DNA of 64,000 nucleotides from Pseudomonas gingeri (GTDB lineage Bacteria; Pseudomonadota; Gammaproteobacteria; Pseudomonadales; Pseudomonadaceae): assembly GCF_013386115.1 (NCBI RefSeq), contig NZ_JACAOR010000019.1, positions 124,001 to 188,000 of the forward strand, written 5' to 3'. The position numbers and the translations under genes were made by a program. The notes beneath the pieces were generated by a model, which saw nothing but the letters and a program-made list of their open reading frames with translations, was not told the origin of the DNA and did not search any database. This document shows positions 8,371-16,577 of this stretch, in pieces (the first letter of the stretch is position 1; each line of letters opens with the position of its first letter).

Positions 8371-10500
8371 TTATAGTTCGAATTCGGATTGCAGGGCCGC
8401 CCGTACGCAGTACAGGACACCCTCCGGGACACGCCCGGCGAACTGCGCGGCGATCTCGGTCACGGCGGGCAATTCGCCTTCGCCGTCGAGGAACGCATCC
8501 TGCACCTCGCCGAGCAGGTCCTCGGGCAGGTCCAGGGCCTGCTCCAGCGACAGCTGCTGACGGCTGATGGCTTCGGCCAGCAGGGTATAGACATTCTTTT
8601 CCGAGCATTGCAGCTGACCGGCAATCTGCAGCGGCGTCATGCCGGCACGGGCCAGGCTGATCAGTTCGTGACGGATATCGGCGACCACCTTGGGCGTCTC
8701 GGCCTCGCCGCCCAGCACTTCGAGGAAGGCTTCGCCGTAACGCTCCAGCTTGCGCGCGCCGACGCCGCTGACCCGGGCCATTTCCGCCAGGGAGGTCGGC
8801 TGACTGCGCAACATCTCCAGCAAGGTGGAGTCGGGGAAAATGACATACGGCGGTACGCCATGCTCCTCCGCCAGCTTGCGTCGCAGGGCCCGCAGGGCTT
8901 CCCACTGCTCGCGCTCTTCGCCGCGCACCAGCTGGCTGGCCGGGCTGGCGGAGACGCTCTTGGCGGTGGTCTGCGGCTTGAGCTCGCGACGCAACTCCAG
9001 GGTGACCTCGCCGCGCAGCAGCGGCCGGCAGGTATCGGTCAGGCGCAGGCCGCCGTAGCCTTCCAGGTCGATATCCGCCAGCCCGCGGGCCACCAGTTGC
9101 CGGAACAGCGAGCGCCACTCGCCCTCGCTGCGGGCCTTGCCCACGCCGAACACCGCCAGGTGCTGGTGGCCGAAGCTGCGGACCTTGTCGTTCTCCTTGC
9201 CCAGCAGCACATCCACCAGGTGGCCGACACCGTAACGCTGTCCCGTGCGATAGATCGCCGACAGTGCCTGCCGCGCCGGTTCGGTGGCGTCCCAGGTCTG
9301 CACGCCGTCGACACAGTTGTCGCAATGCCCGCAGGGTTGCGGCAGGTCTTCGTCGAAATAGGCCAGCAGGGTCTGGCGCCGGCAACGGGTTTCCTCGCAC
9401 AGCGCCAGCATCGCATCGAGCTTGTGATGTTCCAGGCGCTTGTGGCGCTCGTCGCCCTCGGAGTTCTGCAGCATCTGCTTGAGCATCACCACATCCTGCA
9501 GGCCGTAGGCCATCCAGGCATCCGCCGGCAGGCCGTCACGGCCGGCACGACCGGTTTCCTGGTAATAGGCTTCCAGGGACTTGGGCAGGTCGAGGTGCGC
9601 GACAAAACGCACGTTGGACTTGTCGATGCCCATGCCGAAGGCGATGGTCGCGACCATGATCAGGCCTTCCTCGTTGAGGAAGCGCTTCTGGTTGGCCGCC
9701 CGGGTTTCGTTGGGCAGGCCGGCGTGATACGGCAAGGCCGGAAAGCCCTGCTCGCAAAGGAGCGCGGCCACTTCATCGACCTTCTTGCGCGACAGGCAGT
9801 AGACGATCCCGGCGTCGCTGCGACGTTGCGAGAGGAACGCCAGCAACTGCTTGCGCGGCTGCTCCTTGGGCACGATCCGGTAGAAGATGTTCGGCCGGTC
9901 GAAGCTGGAGAGAAAACGCTCGGCATCCTGCAAGTGCAGGCGATTGACGATCTCCTCGCGGGTACGCTTGTCGGCGGTGGCGGTCAGGGCGATACGCGGC
10001 ACATTGGGGAACATCTCGGCCAGTTGCCCGAGTTGCAGGTATTCCGGCCGGAAGTCGTGGCCCCATTGCGAAACGCAGTGGGCTTCGTCGATGGCGAACA
10101 GGGCGATATCGAGGTTCTGCAGGAACGCCAGCATGCGCGGCTGCACCAGGCGCTCGGGAGCGAGGTACAGCATCTTCACCTCGCCCCGGCGGATCCGCGC
10201 GGCCAGGTCGCGTTGCTGCTCGGCACTCAGGGTCGAATTCAGCGACGCGGCGGCCACGCCCAGCTCTTCCAGGGTCGCGACCTGGTCGTCCATCAGCGCG
10301 ATCAGCGGCGAGACCACCACCGCGAGCCCGTCACGCAACAATGCCGGAACCTGGAAACACAGCGACTTGCCGCCGCCGGTGGGCATCAGGACCAGGGCGT
10401 CGCCACCATTGGCCACGCGCTCAATAATGGCACCCTGGCGACCACGAAAGCTGTCGTAACCGAAGATGTCCTTGAGGACGCGTTGAGCCTGTTCGAGCAT
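8371..10500 (-). CDS. recQ: ATP-dependent DNA helicase RecQ
   Basis: A 709-residue superfamily 2 3'-5' helicase used in recombination repair and fork restart. Visible in order: helicase core with Walker A MPTGGGKS (K45), IDEAHCVSQWGHDF box, QETGRAGRDG motif VI, the four-cysteine RQC zinc site (CRRQ, CGHCDNC), winged helix, then an HRDC domain (about 520-595). A C-terminal extension has a helix-turn-helix-like segment (MTPLQIAGQLQCSEKNVYTLL). The frame is open from 10518, but ATG 10500 has GGAG at the right distance and matches the usual family start. It is longer than E. coli RecQ (about 610 residues), which is common in Pseudomonas. Confidence 0.96.
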   Translation of the reverse strand: MLEQAQRVLKDIFGYDSFRGRQGAIIERVANGGDALVLMPTGGGKSLCFQVPALLRDGLAVVVSPLIALMDDQVATLEELGVAAASLNSTLSAEQQRDLAARIRRGEVKMLYLAPERLVQPRMLAFLQNLDIALFAIDEAHCVSQWGHDFRPEYLQLGQLAEMFPNVPRIALTATADKRTREEIVNRLHLQDAERFLSSFDRPNIFYRIVPKEQPRKQLLAFLSQRRSDAGIVYCLSRKKVDEVAALLCEQGFPALPYHAGLPNETRAANQKRFLNEEGLIMVATIAFGMGIDKSNVRFVAHLDLPKSLEAYYQETGRAGRDGLPADAWMAYGLQDVVMLKQMLQNSEGDERHKRLEHHKLDAMLALCEETRCRRQTLLAYFDEDLPQPCGHCDNCVDGVQTWDATEPARQALSAIYRTGQRYGVGHLVDVLLGKENDKVRSFGHQHLAVFGVGKARSEGEWRSLFRQLVARGLADIDLEGYGGLRLTDTCRPLLRGEVTLELRRELKPQTTAKSVSASPASQLVRGEEREQWEALRALRRKLAEEHGVPPYVIFPDSTLLEMLRSQPTSLAEMARVSGVGARKLERYGEAFLEVLGGEAETPKVVADIRHELISLARAGMTPLQIAGQLQCSEKNVYTLLAEAISRQQLSLEQALDLPEDLLGEVQDAFLDGEGELPAVTEIAAQFAGRVPEGVLYCVRAALQSEFEL

Positions 10501-10784
10501 AACCACTCCAAAAATCACCGAAACGCCCCTGCCTGAAGGCTGGTCGAAAAACCGCCGTTATCACGGAAAAAACCGTAAGCGGGGATTTCTCCAGCCATCG
10601 CCACCCTCGGCAGGGCATCACAAAACGCGGGAGTATACCCGAGCACTCGACGGCAAAGGGCAATGCCGGTCGGTCGACCCGAGGACTTATTCACCGCTAA
10701 AACCGCGCAAATCTACGTGCTTGCTGGCCTGCACGCTCAAGAACGCCTAGAATTCAGCATCGTTTATTCCCAAGGTAGCCCCCC

Positions 10785-11372
10785 ATGTCCTTCGCTGAGC
10801 AACTCACCCGCCTGCAAGCCTTCCTCGACGCCGACGAGCTGCACGAAGAAGCGCTGGACTATGTGGCCGCCCATGGCTACCTGACCGCGCTGTCGATCTG
10901 CTCGGAAGTGGTGCCCGATCGCGAATGGATCGATGCCCTGTTCGCCGAGGAGCCACACTACAGCGATGCCGCCCAGCGTGAAGAAATCGAAGCCACGCTG
11001 CTTCAGCTCAAGGCCCACATCGCCCGTCAGCTGGCCTCCGATGAGGAGTTCGAGCTGCCGTGCGACCTCGACCTGGGCGACGACCCGGACGACTCCGACC
11101 TGCGCGGCTGGTGCATCGGCTTCATGGAAGGGGTGTTCCTGCGCGAAGCCGCCTGGTTCGAAACCGCCGAGGAAGAAGTCAGCGAAATGCTCCTGCCGAT
11201 CATGGTCGGTTCGGGCCTGTTCGATGAGCAACCGGAGTTCTCCGACATCGCCGCCGACGCCAACCTGATGGACGACATGATCGTCCAGATCCCGGAAGCC
11301 CTGACCGCGTTGTACCTGCTGTGCAACGCTCCCGACGAGAAGCCGGCGATCCTCAAGCCTCGTCACCACTGA
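10785..11372 (+). CDS. YecA/UPF0149-family protein
   Basis: A 195-residue acidic, helical protein of the UPF0149 (YecA/YgfB) family. The characteristic LRGWCIGFMEGVFL helix is at about 107-122. YgfB in P. aeruginosa has been linked to control of ampDh3 and beta-lactam resistance, but this one has the longer YecA-like form without a visible C-terminal SEC-C zinc motif, so its role is unassigned. AAGG precedes ATG 10785. It is followed 10 bp later by the YbaN-like gene, probably in one transcript. A TAGAAT at 10748-10753 may be a -10 box, but no well spaced -35 is seen. Confidence 0.88.
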   Translation: MSFAEQLTRLQAFLDADELHEEALDYVAAHGYLTALSICSEVVPDREWIDALFAEEPHYSDAAQREEIEATLLQLKAHIARQLASDEEFELPCDLDLGDDPDDSDLRGWCIGFMEGVFLREAAWFETAEEEVSEMLLPIMVGSGLFDEQPEFSDIAADANLMDDMIVQIPEALTALYLLCNAPDEKPAILKPRHH

Positions 11373-11382
11373 GTCGCAACCT

Positions 11383-11784
11383 GTGGCGGCAAGCCCCAGG
11401 GGCAATCGCCCGCCGCTTGTGCGCTACGCGCTGCTGGCCATCGGCTGGCTGAGCGTGGCGCTGGGGGTGATCGGGATTTTCCTGCCGGTCTTGCCGACGA
11501 CGCCTTTCCTGCTCCTGGCGGCCGCCTGTTTCGCCCGCAGTTCACCCCGCTTCTACCGTTGGCTGGTGGAGCACCCGCGCCTGGGTCCATGGATCCGCGA
11601 CTATCTGGATGGCAACGGCATCCCGCTCAAGGGCAAGGTCTACGCCATCGGCCTGATGTGGCTGAGCATCGGTTTTTCCTGCTACCTGGTGCCGTTGCCC
11701 TGGGCCCGCGGCTTCATGCTGACCAGCGCGGTCCTGGTGACGATCTACATCCTGCGCCAGAAGACCCTGGAGCCGCGACGCTAG
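11383..11784 (+). CDS. YbaN/DUF454-family inner-membrane protein
   Basis: A 133-residue protein with three to four membrane helices. The DUF454 signature is clear: LGVIGIFLPVLPTTPFLLLA (about 27-46), then FARSSPRFYRWL, PRLGPWIRDY and a final pair of hydrophobic segments. Function is unknown across the family; E. coli YbaN is the reference. The start is a GTG at 11383, 10 bp after the YecA stop, suggesting co-transcription. The stop (11782-11784) overlaps the convergent DTW gene by four bases. Confidence 0.88.
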   Translation: MAASPRGNRPPLVRYALLAIGWLSVALGVIGIFLPVLPTTPFLLLAAACFARSSPRFYRWLVEHPRLGPWIRDYLDGNGIPLKGKVYAIGLMWLSIGFSCYLVPLPWARGFMLTSAVLVTIYILRQKTLEPRR

Positions 11785-12380
11785 GCGCCGTGGTTGCGCT
11801 GGTAGGTGTCGCGGCCCATGGCCTGGATCTGTCCCTCGATCAACGCTTCGAACGGCTTCAGCAAGGCGCCGAATGAAGTCGGCCGCTCCAGGGTTTCCAG
11901 CGCCTGGACAATCGCCTCCACCGTCGCCAACGCCCCCGGCTCCGGGGCCTTGCGCAAGCGATAGCGGGACACCGCGCCCTGCCCCAGGGTCACTCTCGGC
12001 AAGGCCGCCAGCAACGGGTTGAGGTACAACAGCTTGCGCGCCTTGCGCCAGGTTCCGTCGGGCACCACCAGCAGCAGCGGCTGGCCCTCGCCAGTCGACG
12101 GGTAGGCTTGCAGCAACCGTGCATCGTCCGCCGGGAACAGCAGGCACGCCTGATAACCGGGCGGGTTCAGCAACGCCGGCAGGTCCTCGAACACCTCGCC
12201 GACACGCAACTCGGCATTGCTCAGCCCCAGGGTCGCCAGCCGCGCCGTATTCAAGGCATGGCCGACCTCACTCGGATGTTGCAGCACCAGCACCCGGGTG
12301 CGGCTGTCGAGTTGCGGGATCAGTGCGCACAGGCAATGGGTTTCGGGACGCAGGCAACGCTCGCAGCGAGCTCTGGACAT
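11781..12380 (-). CDS. DTW-domain tRNA-uridine aminocarboxypropyltransferase (TapT type)
   Basis: A 199-residue protein. An N-terminal four-cysteine zinc knuckle (CERCLRPETHCLC) is followed by the DTW core with the DGTW signature (VVPDGTWRKARK, about residues 108-119), LQHPSEVGHALNTARL, and a C-terminal SYR-like/ETL segment. DTW proteins transfer the 3-amino-3-carboxypropyl group from S-adenosylmethionine to uridine in the tRNA variable loop (acp3U47, E. coli TapT). ATG 12380 begins directly before the zinc knuckle; the frame stays open much further upstream by chance. It is downstream of and codirectional with gbuR, 14 bp from its stop. Confidence 0.88.
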   Translation of the reverse strand: MSRARCERCLRPETHCLCALIPQLDSRTRVLVLQHPSEVGHALNTARLATLGLSNAELRVGEVFEDLPALLNPPGYQACLLFPADDARLLQAYPSTGEGQPLLLVVPDGTWRKARKLLYLNPLLAALPRVTLGQGAVSRYRLRKAPEPGALATVEAIVQALETLERPTSFGALLKPFEALIEGQIQAMGRDTYQRNHGA

Positions 12381-12394
12381 GAACAAGACTCCGA

Positions 12395-13288
12395 TCAGGG
12401 CTGGTTGAGCTGCGCTTTGAGCAGGTCGCGGAAAGTCTGGATCAACGGCTCGCGGCTGCGGCCCCGGCGCAGGATCATCGAGAACGGCGCCTGGTAACCG
12501 AAGGTCGCCGGCAGCAGCACCCGCAGGTCGCCCTTGTCCGCCCAGGGCTGGGCATAATGCTCGGGCAGGTAGCCGATGTAGGCGCCGGACAGCACCAGGA
12601 TCAGTTGCGCCTCCATGCTCTCGACGGTGGCCGCGCTGTGCTTGAAACCATGACGGGCCAGTTCGGCCTGGCTCCAGTAGCCGCGGCCGACCATGCGCTG
12701 CTGGGTAATGACCTGCTCGGGAATCCTGCGCTCGTTGTACAGCGGATGGCGGTTGCTGCAATACAGCCAGTGCTGCTCGCGGTACAGCGGCTGGTAGACC
12801 AGCCCGCTCATGCGCGTGGAAAACGCGCCGATGGCCAGGTCCAGGCGGTTGTCCTGCACCCCCAGTTGCAGTTCGTAGGGGCTCATCACCGACAGGTGCA
12901 GGTGCACCGCCGGGTGTTCCTGGCTGTAGGCGCCAATGGCTTCGGCCAGGGGCAAGGCCGGCTCGCTGACGGTGGAGTCGATCACCCCGAGGTTGAGGGT
13001 CCCGCGCAACTCGCCCTTGAGGGCGGCGGCGTACTGTTCGAACCCTTCGAGTTCGCCGAGCAGCCGCAGGGTTTCCTGATGGAACAGCTCACCCTTGCTG
13101 GTCAGGCTGAAACCACCCCGGCCACGATGGCACAGCACCAGTCCCAGCGCGGCCTCGAGCTGGCTCATGTAGGTACTGATGGCCGAGGTCGACAGGTTGA
13201 GTTCCTGCTGGGCGTTGGCAAATCCCTGGTGGCGCACCACGCTGACGAAGATGCGCAATAGTTTCAGGTCGGGTAAAGCGTTGGCCAT
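12395..13288 (-). CDS. gbuR: LysR-family regulator, probable GbuR
   Basis: A 297-residue LysR protein. The helix-turn-helix is at about 22-45 (NAQQELNLSTSAISTYMSQL), followed by a type-2 periplasmic-binding-like effector domain. It is divergent from gbuA with a 201-bp gap, the arrangement of gbuR/gbuA in P. aeruginosa, where GbuR with 4-guanidinobutyrate activates gbuA. A GGAG site lies six bases before ATG 13288. The name rests on position and family, not on a direct alignment. A REP palindrome (13329-13355) lies in the intergenic region just upstream of the start. Confidence 0.82.
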   Translation of the reverse strand: MANALPDLKLLRIFVSVVRHQGFANAQQELNLSTSAISTYMSQLEAALGLVLCHRGRGGFSLTSKGELFHQETLRLLGELEGFEQYAAALKGELRGTLNLGVIDSTVSEPALPLAEAIGAYSQEHPAVHLHLSVMSPYELQLGVQDNRLDLAIGAFSTRMSGLVYQPLYREQHWLYCSNRHPLYNERRIPEQVITQQRMVGRGYWSQAELARHGFKHSAATVESMEAQLILVLSGAYIGYLPEHYAQPWADKGDLRVLLPATFGYQAPFSMILRRGRSREPLIQTFRDLLKAQLNQP

Positions 13289-13328
13289 GGAACACTCCGA
13301 AGAGACTGGATGCGGAGCGTCCGCAGAT

Positions 13329-13355
13329 GCGTTCCCACGTGGAGCGTGGGAACGC
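13329..13355. repeat. REP palindrome
   Basis: GCGTTCCCACG (13329-13339) and its exact complement at 13345-13355 form an 11-bp stem. The same core (GTTCCCACG) recurs inverted at 60134-60240. It is typical of short Pseudomonas intergenic repeats and lies in the gbuR leader region. Confidence 0.75.
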
Positions 13356-13489
13356 TCAAGAGTCTAACCTCGCCCCGGGCATTAGTTTAGAAAAATCTGA
13401 ACTAAGTATTTGCCGACAGCGATTCTTCCCATCCGCCACCTTTCGCAGAATCGCCACCAGATAACCAAAACAAATGATGAGGCTTACCC

Positions 13490-14440
13490 GTGGACAAGAT
13501 TCTTCACCAACCACTGGGCGGTAACGAAATGCCGCGTTTCGGCGGCATCGCCACCATGATGCGCCTCCCCCACCTGCAATCGGCCGCCGGCCTCGACGCC
13601 GCCTTTATCGGCATCCCGCTGGACATCGGCACCTCGCTGCGCGCCGGGACCCGTTTCGGCCCGCGGGAAATCCGCGCCGAATCGGTGATGATCCGCCCGT
13701 ACAACATGGCCACCGGCGCCGCGCCGTTCGACTCGCTGTCGGTCGCCGATATCGGTGACGTGGCGATCAACACCTTCAACCTGCTCGACGCCGTGCGCAT
13801 CATCGAAGAAGCCTACGACGGCATTCTCGAACACGACGTGATCCCGCTGACCCTGGGTGGCGACCACACCATCACCCTGCCGATCCTGCGGGCGATCCAC
13901 AAGAAACACGGCAAGGTCGGCCTGGTGCACATCGACGCCCACGCCGATGTCAACGATCACATGTTCGGCGAGAAGATCGCCCACGGCACCACCTTCCGCC
14001 GCGCCGTGGAAGAAGGCCTGCTGGACTGCGATCGGGTGGTACAGATCGGCCTGCGCGCCCAGGGCTACACCGCCGAAGACTTCAACTGGAGCCGCAAGCA
14101 GGGCTTCCGTGTGGTCCAGGCCGAAGAGTGCTGGCACCAGTCCCTCGCGCCGCTGATGGCCGAAGTCCGGGAAAAGGTCGGCAACGGTCCGGTCTACCTG
14201 AGCTTCGATATCGACGGCATCGACCCGGCCTGGGCGCCCGGCACCGGCACCCCGGAAATCGGCGGCCTGACCACCATCCAGGCGATCGAGATCGTCCGTG
14301 GCTGCCAGGGCCTCGACTTGGTCGGCTGCGACCTGGTGGAAGTCTCGCCACCCTACGACACCACCGGCAACACCTCGCTGCTGGGCGCCAACCTGCTCTA
14401 CGAAATGCTCTGTGTACTTCCAGGCGTGGCCCACCGCTGA
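13490..14440 (+). CDS. gbuA: Guanidinobutyrase (agmatinase/ureohydrolase family)
   Basis: A 316-residue ureohydrolase that should cleave 4-guanidinobutyrate to 4-aminobutyrate and urea, a step in arginine/agmatine catabolism. The binuclear manganese site is complete: GGDHTITLP, IDAHADVND, FDIDGIDPAWAPGTGTPE. The specific sequence (NEMPRFGGIATMMRLP, MIRPYNMATGAAPFDSL) and the neighbours (divergent LysR, NTF2-like gene, two transporters) match P. aeruginosa gbuA rather than agmatinase speB or guanidinopropionase gpuA; this is from memory. The start is a GTG with GAGG seven bases upstream. The next gene begins 9 bp after the stop, so an operon is likely. Confidence 0.92.
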   Translation: MDKILHQPLGGNEMPRFGGIATMMRLPHLQSAAGLDAAFIGIPLDIGTSLRAGTRFGPREIRAESVMIRPYNMATGAAPFDSLSVADIGDVAINTFNLLDAVRIIEEAYDGILEHDVIPLTLGGDHTITLPILRAIHKKHGKVGLVHIDAHADVNDHMFGEKIAHGTTFRRAVEEGLLDCDRVVQIGLRAQGYTAEDFNWSRKQGFRVVQAEECWHQSLAPLMAEVREKVGNGPVYLSFDIDGIDPAWAPGTGTPEIGGLTTIQAIEIVRGCQGLDLVGCDLVEVSPPYDTTGNTSLLGANLLYEMLCVLPGVAHR

Positions 14441-14449
14441 GGCAACCCC

Positions 14450-14860
14450 ATGAACGACCGTGACCAGGTGCTCAAGGCCGCCGCCGAACTGGTGGCCGCC
14501 TTTGCCGCCAACGATCGCGAAGCTTACTTCGGCGCGTTCAGCGCCGATGCCAGCTTTGTCTTCTACACCCTCGAACAGCCGCTGCTGTCGCGCGATGCCT
14601 ACCAGGCCTTGTGGGACCGCTGGCGTTCAGAGGATGGCTTCGAGGTGCTCTCATGCACCTCGAGCAACGCCTTCGTCAGCCTGCAGGGCGACGTGGCGAT
14701 TTTCATCCATGACGTAGCCACCGAGCTGCGCATGCAAGGGGAGCTTCTCTTCAGCCAGGAGCGCGAGACCATTGTGTTTCGCAAACAACAGGAACAGGGC
14801 CCATGGCTGGCCTGCCACGAACATTTGTCTGCGCCACCCCAAGGACTGCCCTCCCCTTAG
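14450..14860 (+). CDS. NTF2-like (SnoaL/DUF4440-type) small protein of the gbu cluster
   Basis: A 136-residue protein with the NTF2-like cone fold pattern: N-terminal helices (LKAAAELVAAFAANDREAYF), FSADASFVFYTLEQPLLS, a tryptophan-containing helix, then long strands (DVAIFIHDVATELRMQGE, ETIVFRKQ, WLACHEHLSAPP). Such folds act as enzymes or binding proteins. The conserved place between gbuA and the transporter suggests a role in guanidino compound or GABA use, but no reaction can be assigned. GAGG precedes ATG 14450. A short GCCCCC/GGGGGC hairpin (14873-14893) separates it from the next gene. Confidence 0.85.
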   Translation: MNDRDQVLKAAAELVAAFAANDREAYFGAFSADASFVFYTLEQPLLSRDAYQALWDRWRSEDGFEVLSCTSSNAFVSLQGDVAIFIHDVATELRMQGELLFSQERETIVFRKQQEQGPWLACHEHLSAPPQGLPSP

Positions 14861-14914
14861 CCAACGCCGGTAGCCCCCGCGGAAGATGGGGGCACCGCAG
14901 TGATCGGAGCGATC

Positions 14915-16426
14915 ATGAATAAGAATAACAATGAAAAAAGTCTTAGCAGCATTGAAACAAACGGGGTCGAGCAGATTCCGGACCACGAACGCGACGCCCG
15001 GCCCAGCGACCTGTTTCGCCTGATCTTCGGCGGCGCCAACACCTTTGCCACCGCCGTGCTCGGCAGCTTCCCGGTGCTGTTCGGCCTGTCCTTCCAGGCC
15101 GGTGTCTGGGCGATTGTGCTGGGGGTGATTCTCGGCGCGCTGATCCTGGCGCCCATGGGCCTGTTCGGACCGATCAACGGCACCAACAACGCCGTGTCCT
15201 CCGGCGCGCATTTCGGTGTGCACGGACGGATCGTCGGCTCGTTCCTGTCCCTGCTGACCGCCATCGCGTTCTTCTCGCTCTCGGTGTGGAGCTCGGGTGA
15301 CGCACTGATCGGCGGCGCCAAGCGCCTGATCGATGTACCGGAAACCGACCTGACCCTGGGCCTGGCCTACGGCCTGTTCGCGATCCTGGTCCTGACGGTG
15401 TGCATCTACGGCTTCCGCTTCATGCTGTGGGTCAACCGCATCGCCGTGTGGGCCGCCAGCCTGTTGTTCCTGTTGGGCATCTTCGCCTTCGCACCGGCCT
15501 TCGACAGCCACTTCGCCGGCACCGTGGCCCTCGGCCAGACGGGTTTCTGGGCAGCCTTCATCGGTGCCGCGCTGGTAGCCATGAGCAACCCGATCTCCTT
15601 CGGCGCGTTCCTCGGTGACTGGTCGCGCTACATCCCGCGGGAAACGCCGAAAGGTCGCATCATGCTGGCGGTGATCGCCGCGCAGGTCGCCACCCTGATC
15701 CCGTTCCTGTTCGGTCTTGCCACCGCGACCATCGTGGCGATCAAGGCCCCCGACTACATCGCCGCGAACAACTATGTCGGTGGCCTGCTGGCCGTCTCGC
15801 CGAGCTGGTTCTTCCTGCCGGTGTGCCTGATCGCGGTGATCGGCGGCATGTCCACCGGCACCACCTCGCTGTATGGCACCGGGCTGGACATGTCCAGCGT
15901 GTTTCCGCGACTGCTGTCGCGGGTCAAGGCGACCCTGCTGATCGGCGTACTGTCGATCGCCTTCATCTTCATCGGGCGCTTCGCGGCCAACCTGGTGCAG
16001 AGCGTGTCGACCTTCGCCGTGCTGATCATCACCTGCACCACTCCCTGGATGGTGATCATGCTGATCGGCCTGCTGGTGCGTCGCGGCTACTACTGTCCGG
16101 ACGACCTGCAGGTCTTCACCCGCGGCGAAACCGGCGGGCGCTACTGGTTCAGCCACGGCTGGAACTGGCGCGGCCTTGGCGCCTGGATCCCCAGCGCGCT
16201 GGTCGGCCTGTGCTTCGTCAACCTGCCGGGACAGTTCGTCGGTCCGCTGGGCAACCTGGCCGATGGCATCGACATCAGCCTGCCGATCACCCTCGGGCTG
16301 GCCTCGCTGATGTACCTGGCGCTGCTGAGCCTGTTCCCGGAAACGCCGGAGGTCTACGGGCCGGATGATGCCCGCAGCCAAGGCCTGAACGCAGGAGAGA
16401 AACCGACCTTGCGCCAGCCGGCCTGA
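14915..16426 (+). CDS. NCS1/purine-cytosine permease-family transporter
   Basis: A 503-residue integral membrane protein with about twelve helices and the NCS1 pattern (FRLIFGGANTFATAVLGSFP at the first helix, GPINGTNNAVSSGAHFGVHG after helix 3, SNPISFGAFLGDWSRYIP). NCS1 carriers import nucleobases, allantoin or related nitrogen compounds with sodium or protons. In the gbu cluster it probably imports a guanidino compound or breakdown product; this is inference. A GTG at 14900 is in frame, but ATG 14915 has GGAG five bases upstream. A REP pair follows the stop (16431-16512), so it may not be strictly co-transcribed with the SSS gene. Confidence 0.88.
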   Translation: MNKNNNEKSLSSIETNGVEQIPDHERDARPSDLFRLIFGGANTFATAVLGSFPVLFGLSFQAGVWAIVLGVILGALILAPMGLFGPINGTNNAVSSGAHFGVHGRIVGSFLSLLTAIAFFSLSVWSSGDALIGGAKRLIDVPETDLTLGLAYGLFAILVLTVCIYGFRFMLWVNRIAVWAASLLFLLGIFAFAPAFDSHFAGTVALGQTGFWAAFIGAALVAMSNPISFGAFLGDWSRYIPRETPKGRIMLAVIAAQVATLIPFLFGLATATIVAIKAPDYIAANNYVGGLLAVSPSWFFLPVCLIAVIGGMSTGTTSLYGTGLDMSSVFPRLLSRVKATLLIGVLSIAFIFIGRFAANLVQSVSTFAVLIITCTTPWMVIMLIGLLVRRGYYCPDDLQVFTRGETGGRYWFSHGWNWRGLGAWIPSALVGLCFVNLPGQFVGPLGNLADGIDISLPITLGLASLMYLALLSLFPETPEVYGPDDARSQGLNAGEKPTLRQPA

Positions 16427-16430
16427 ACTT

Positions 16431-16512
16431 GTGGGAGCCGGCTGGCCAGCGATGAGGCCCCTGAGCCTTGCACCGCCTGTCTGGCCGCCATCGCCGGCCA
16501 GCCAGCTCCCAC
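16431..16512. repeat. REPIN-like inverted REP pair
   Basis: GTGGGAGCCGGCTGGCC at 16431-16447 is repeated in inverse form (GGCCAGCCAGCTCCCAC) at 16496-16512, with one mismatch in 17 and a 48-base spacer. Paired inverted REPs of this kind are common between Pseudomonas genes and can fold into a large stem. This one separates the two transporter genes. Confidence 0.8.
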
Positions 16513-16577
16513 GACAACCAACGCACTCACACTGCTTATTGTTCCATCATAAAAAAGATAATCGGAGACACGCCGTC

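Noticed and set aside
8389..10536. 715-residue plus-strand open frame opposite recQ
   Set aside because: It mirrors recQ in the opposite strand. High third-position GC in the real gene removes stops on the other strand. The product has biased composition (Gln, Gly, His, Val) and no domain.
10721..10753. Sigma-70 promoter before the YecA gene (TTGCTG and TAGAAT)
   Set aside because: The spacing between the boxes is about 21 bases, too long for a standard promoter, so it was not listed as a feature.
14861..14914. Possible guanidine riboswitch before the NCS1 transporter
   Set aside because: Only a small GCCCCC/GGGGGC hairpin is present in 54 bases. The paired ACGR loops or larger folds of known guanidine riboswitch classes are not seen.
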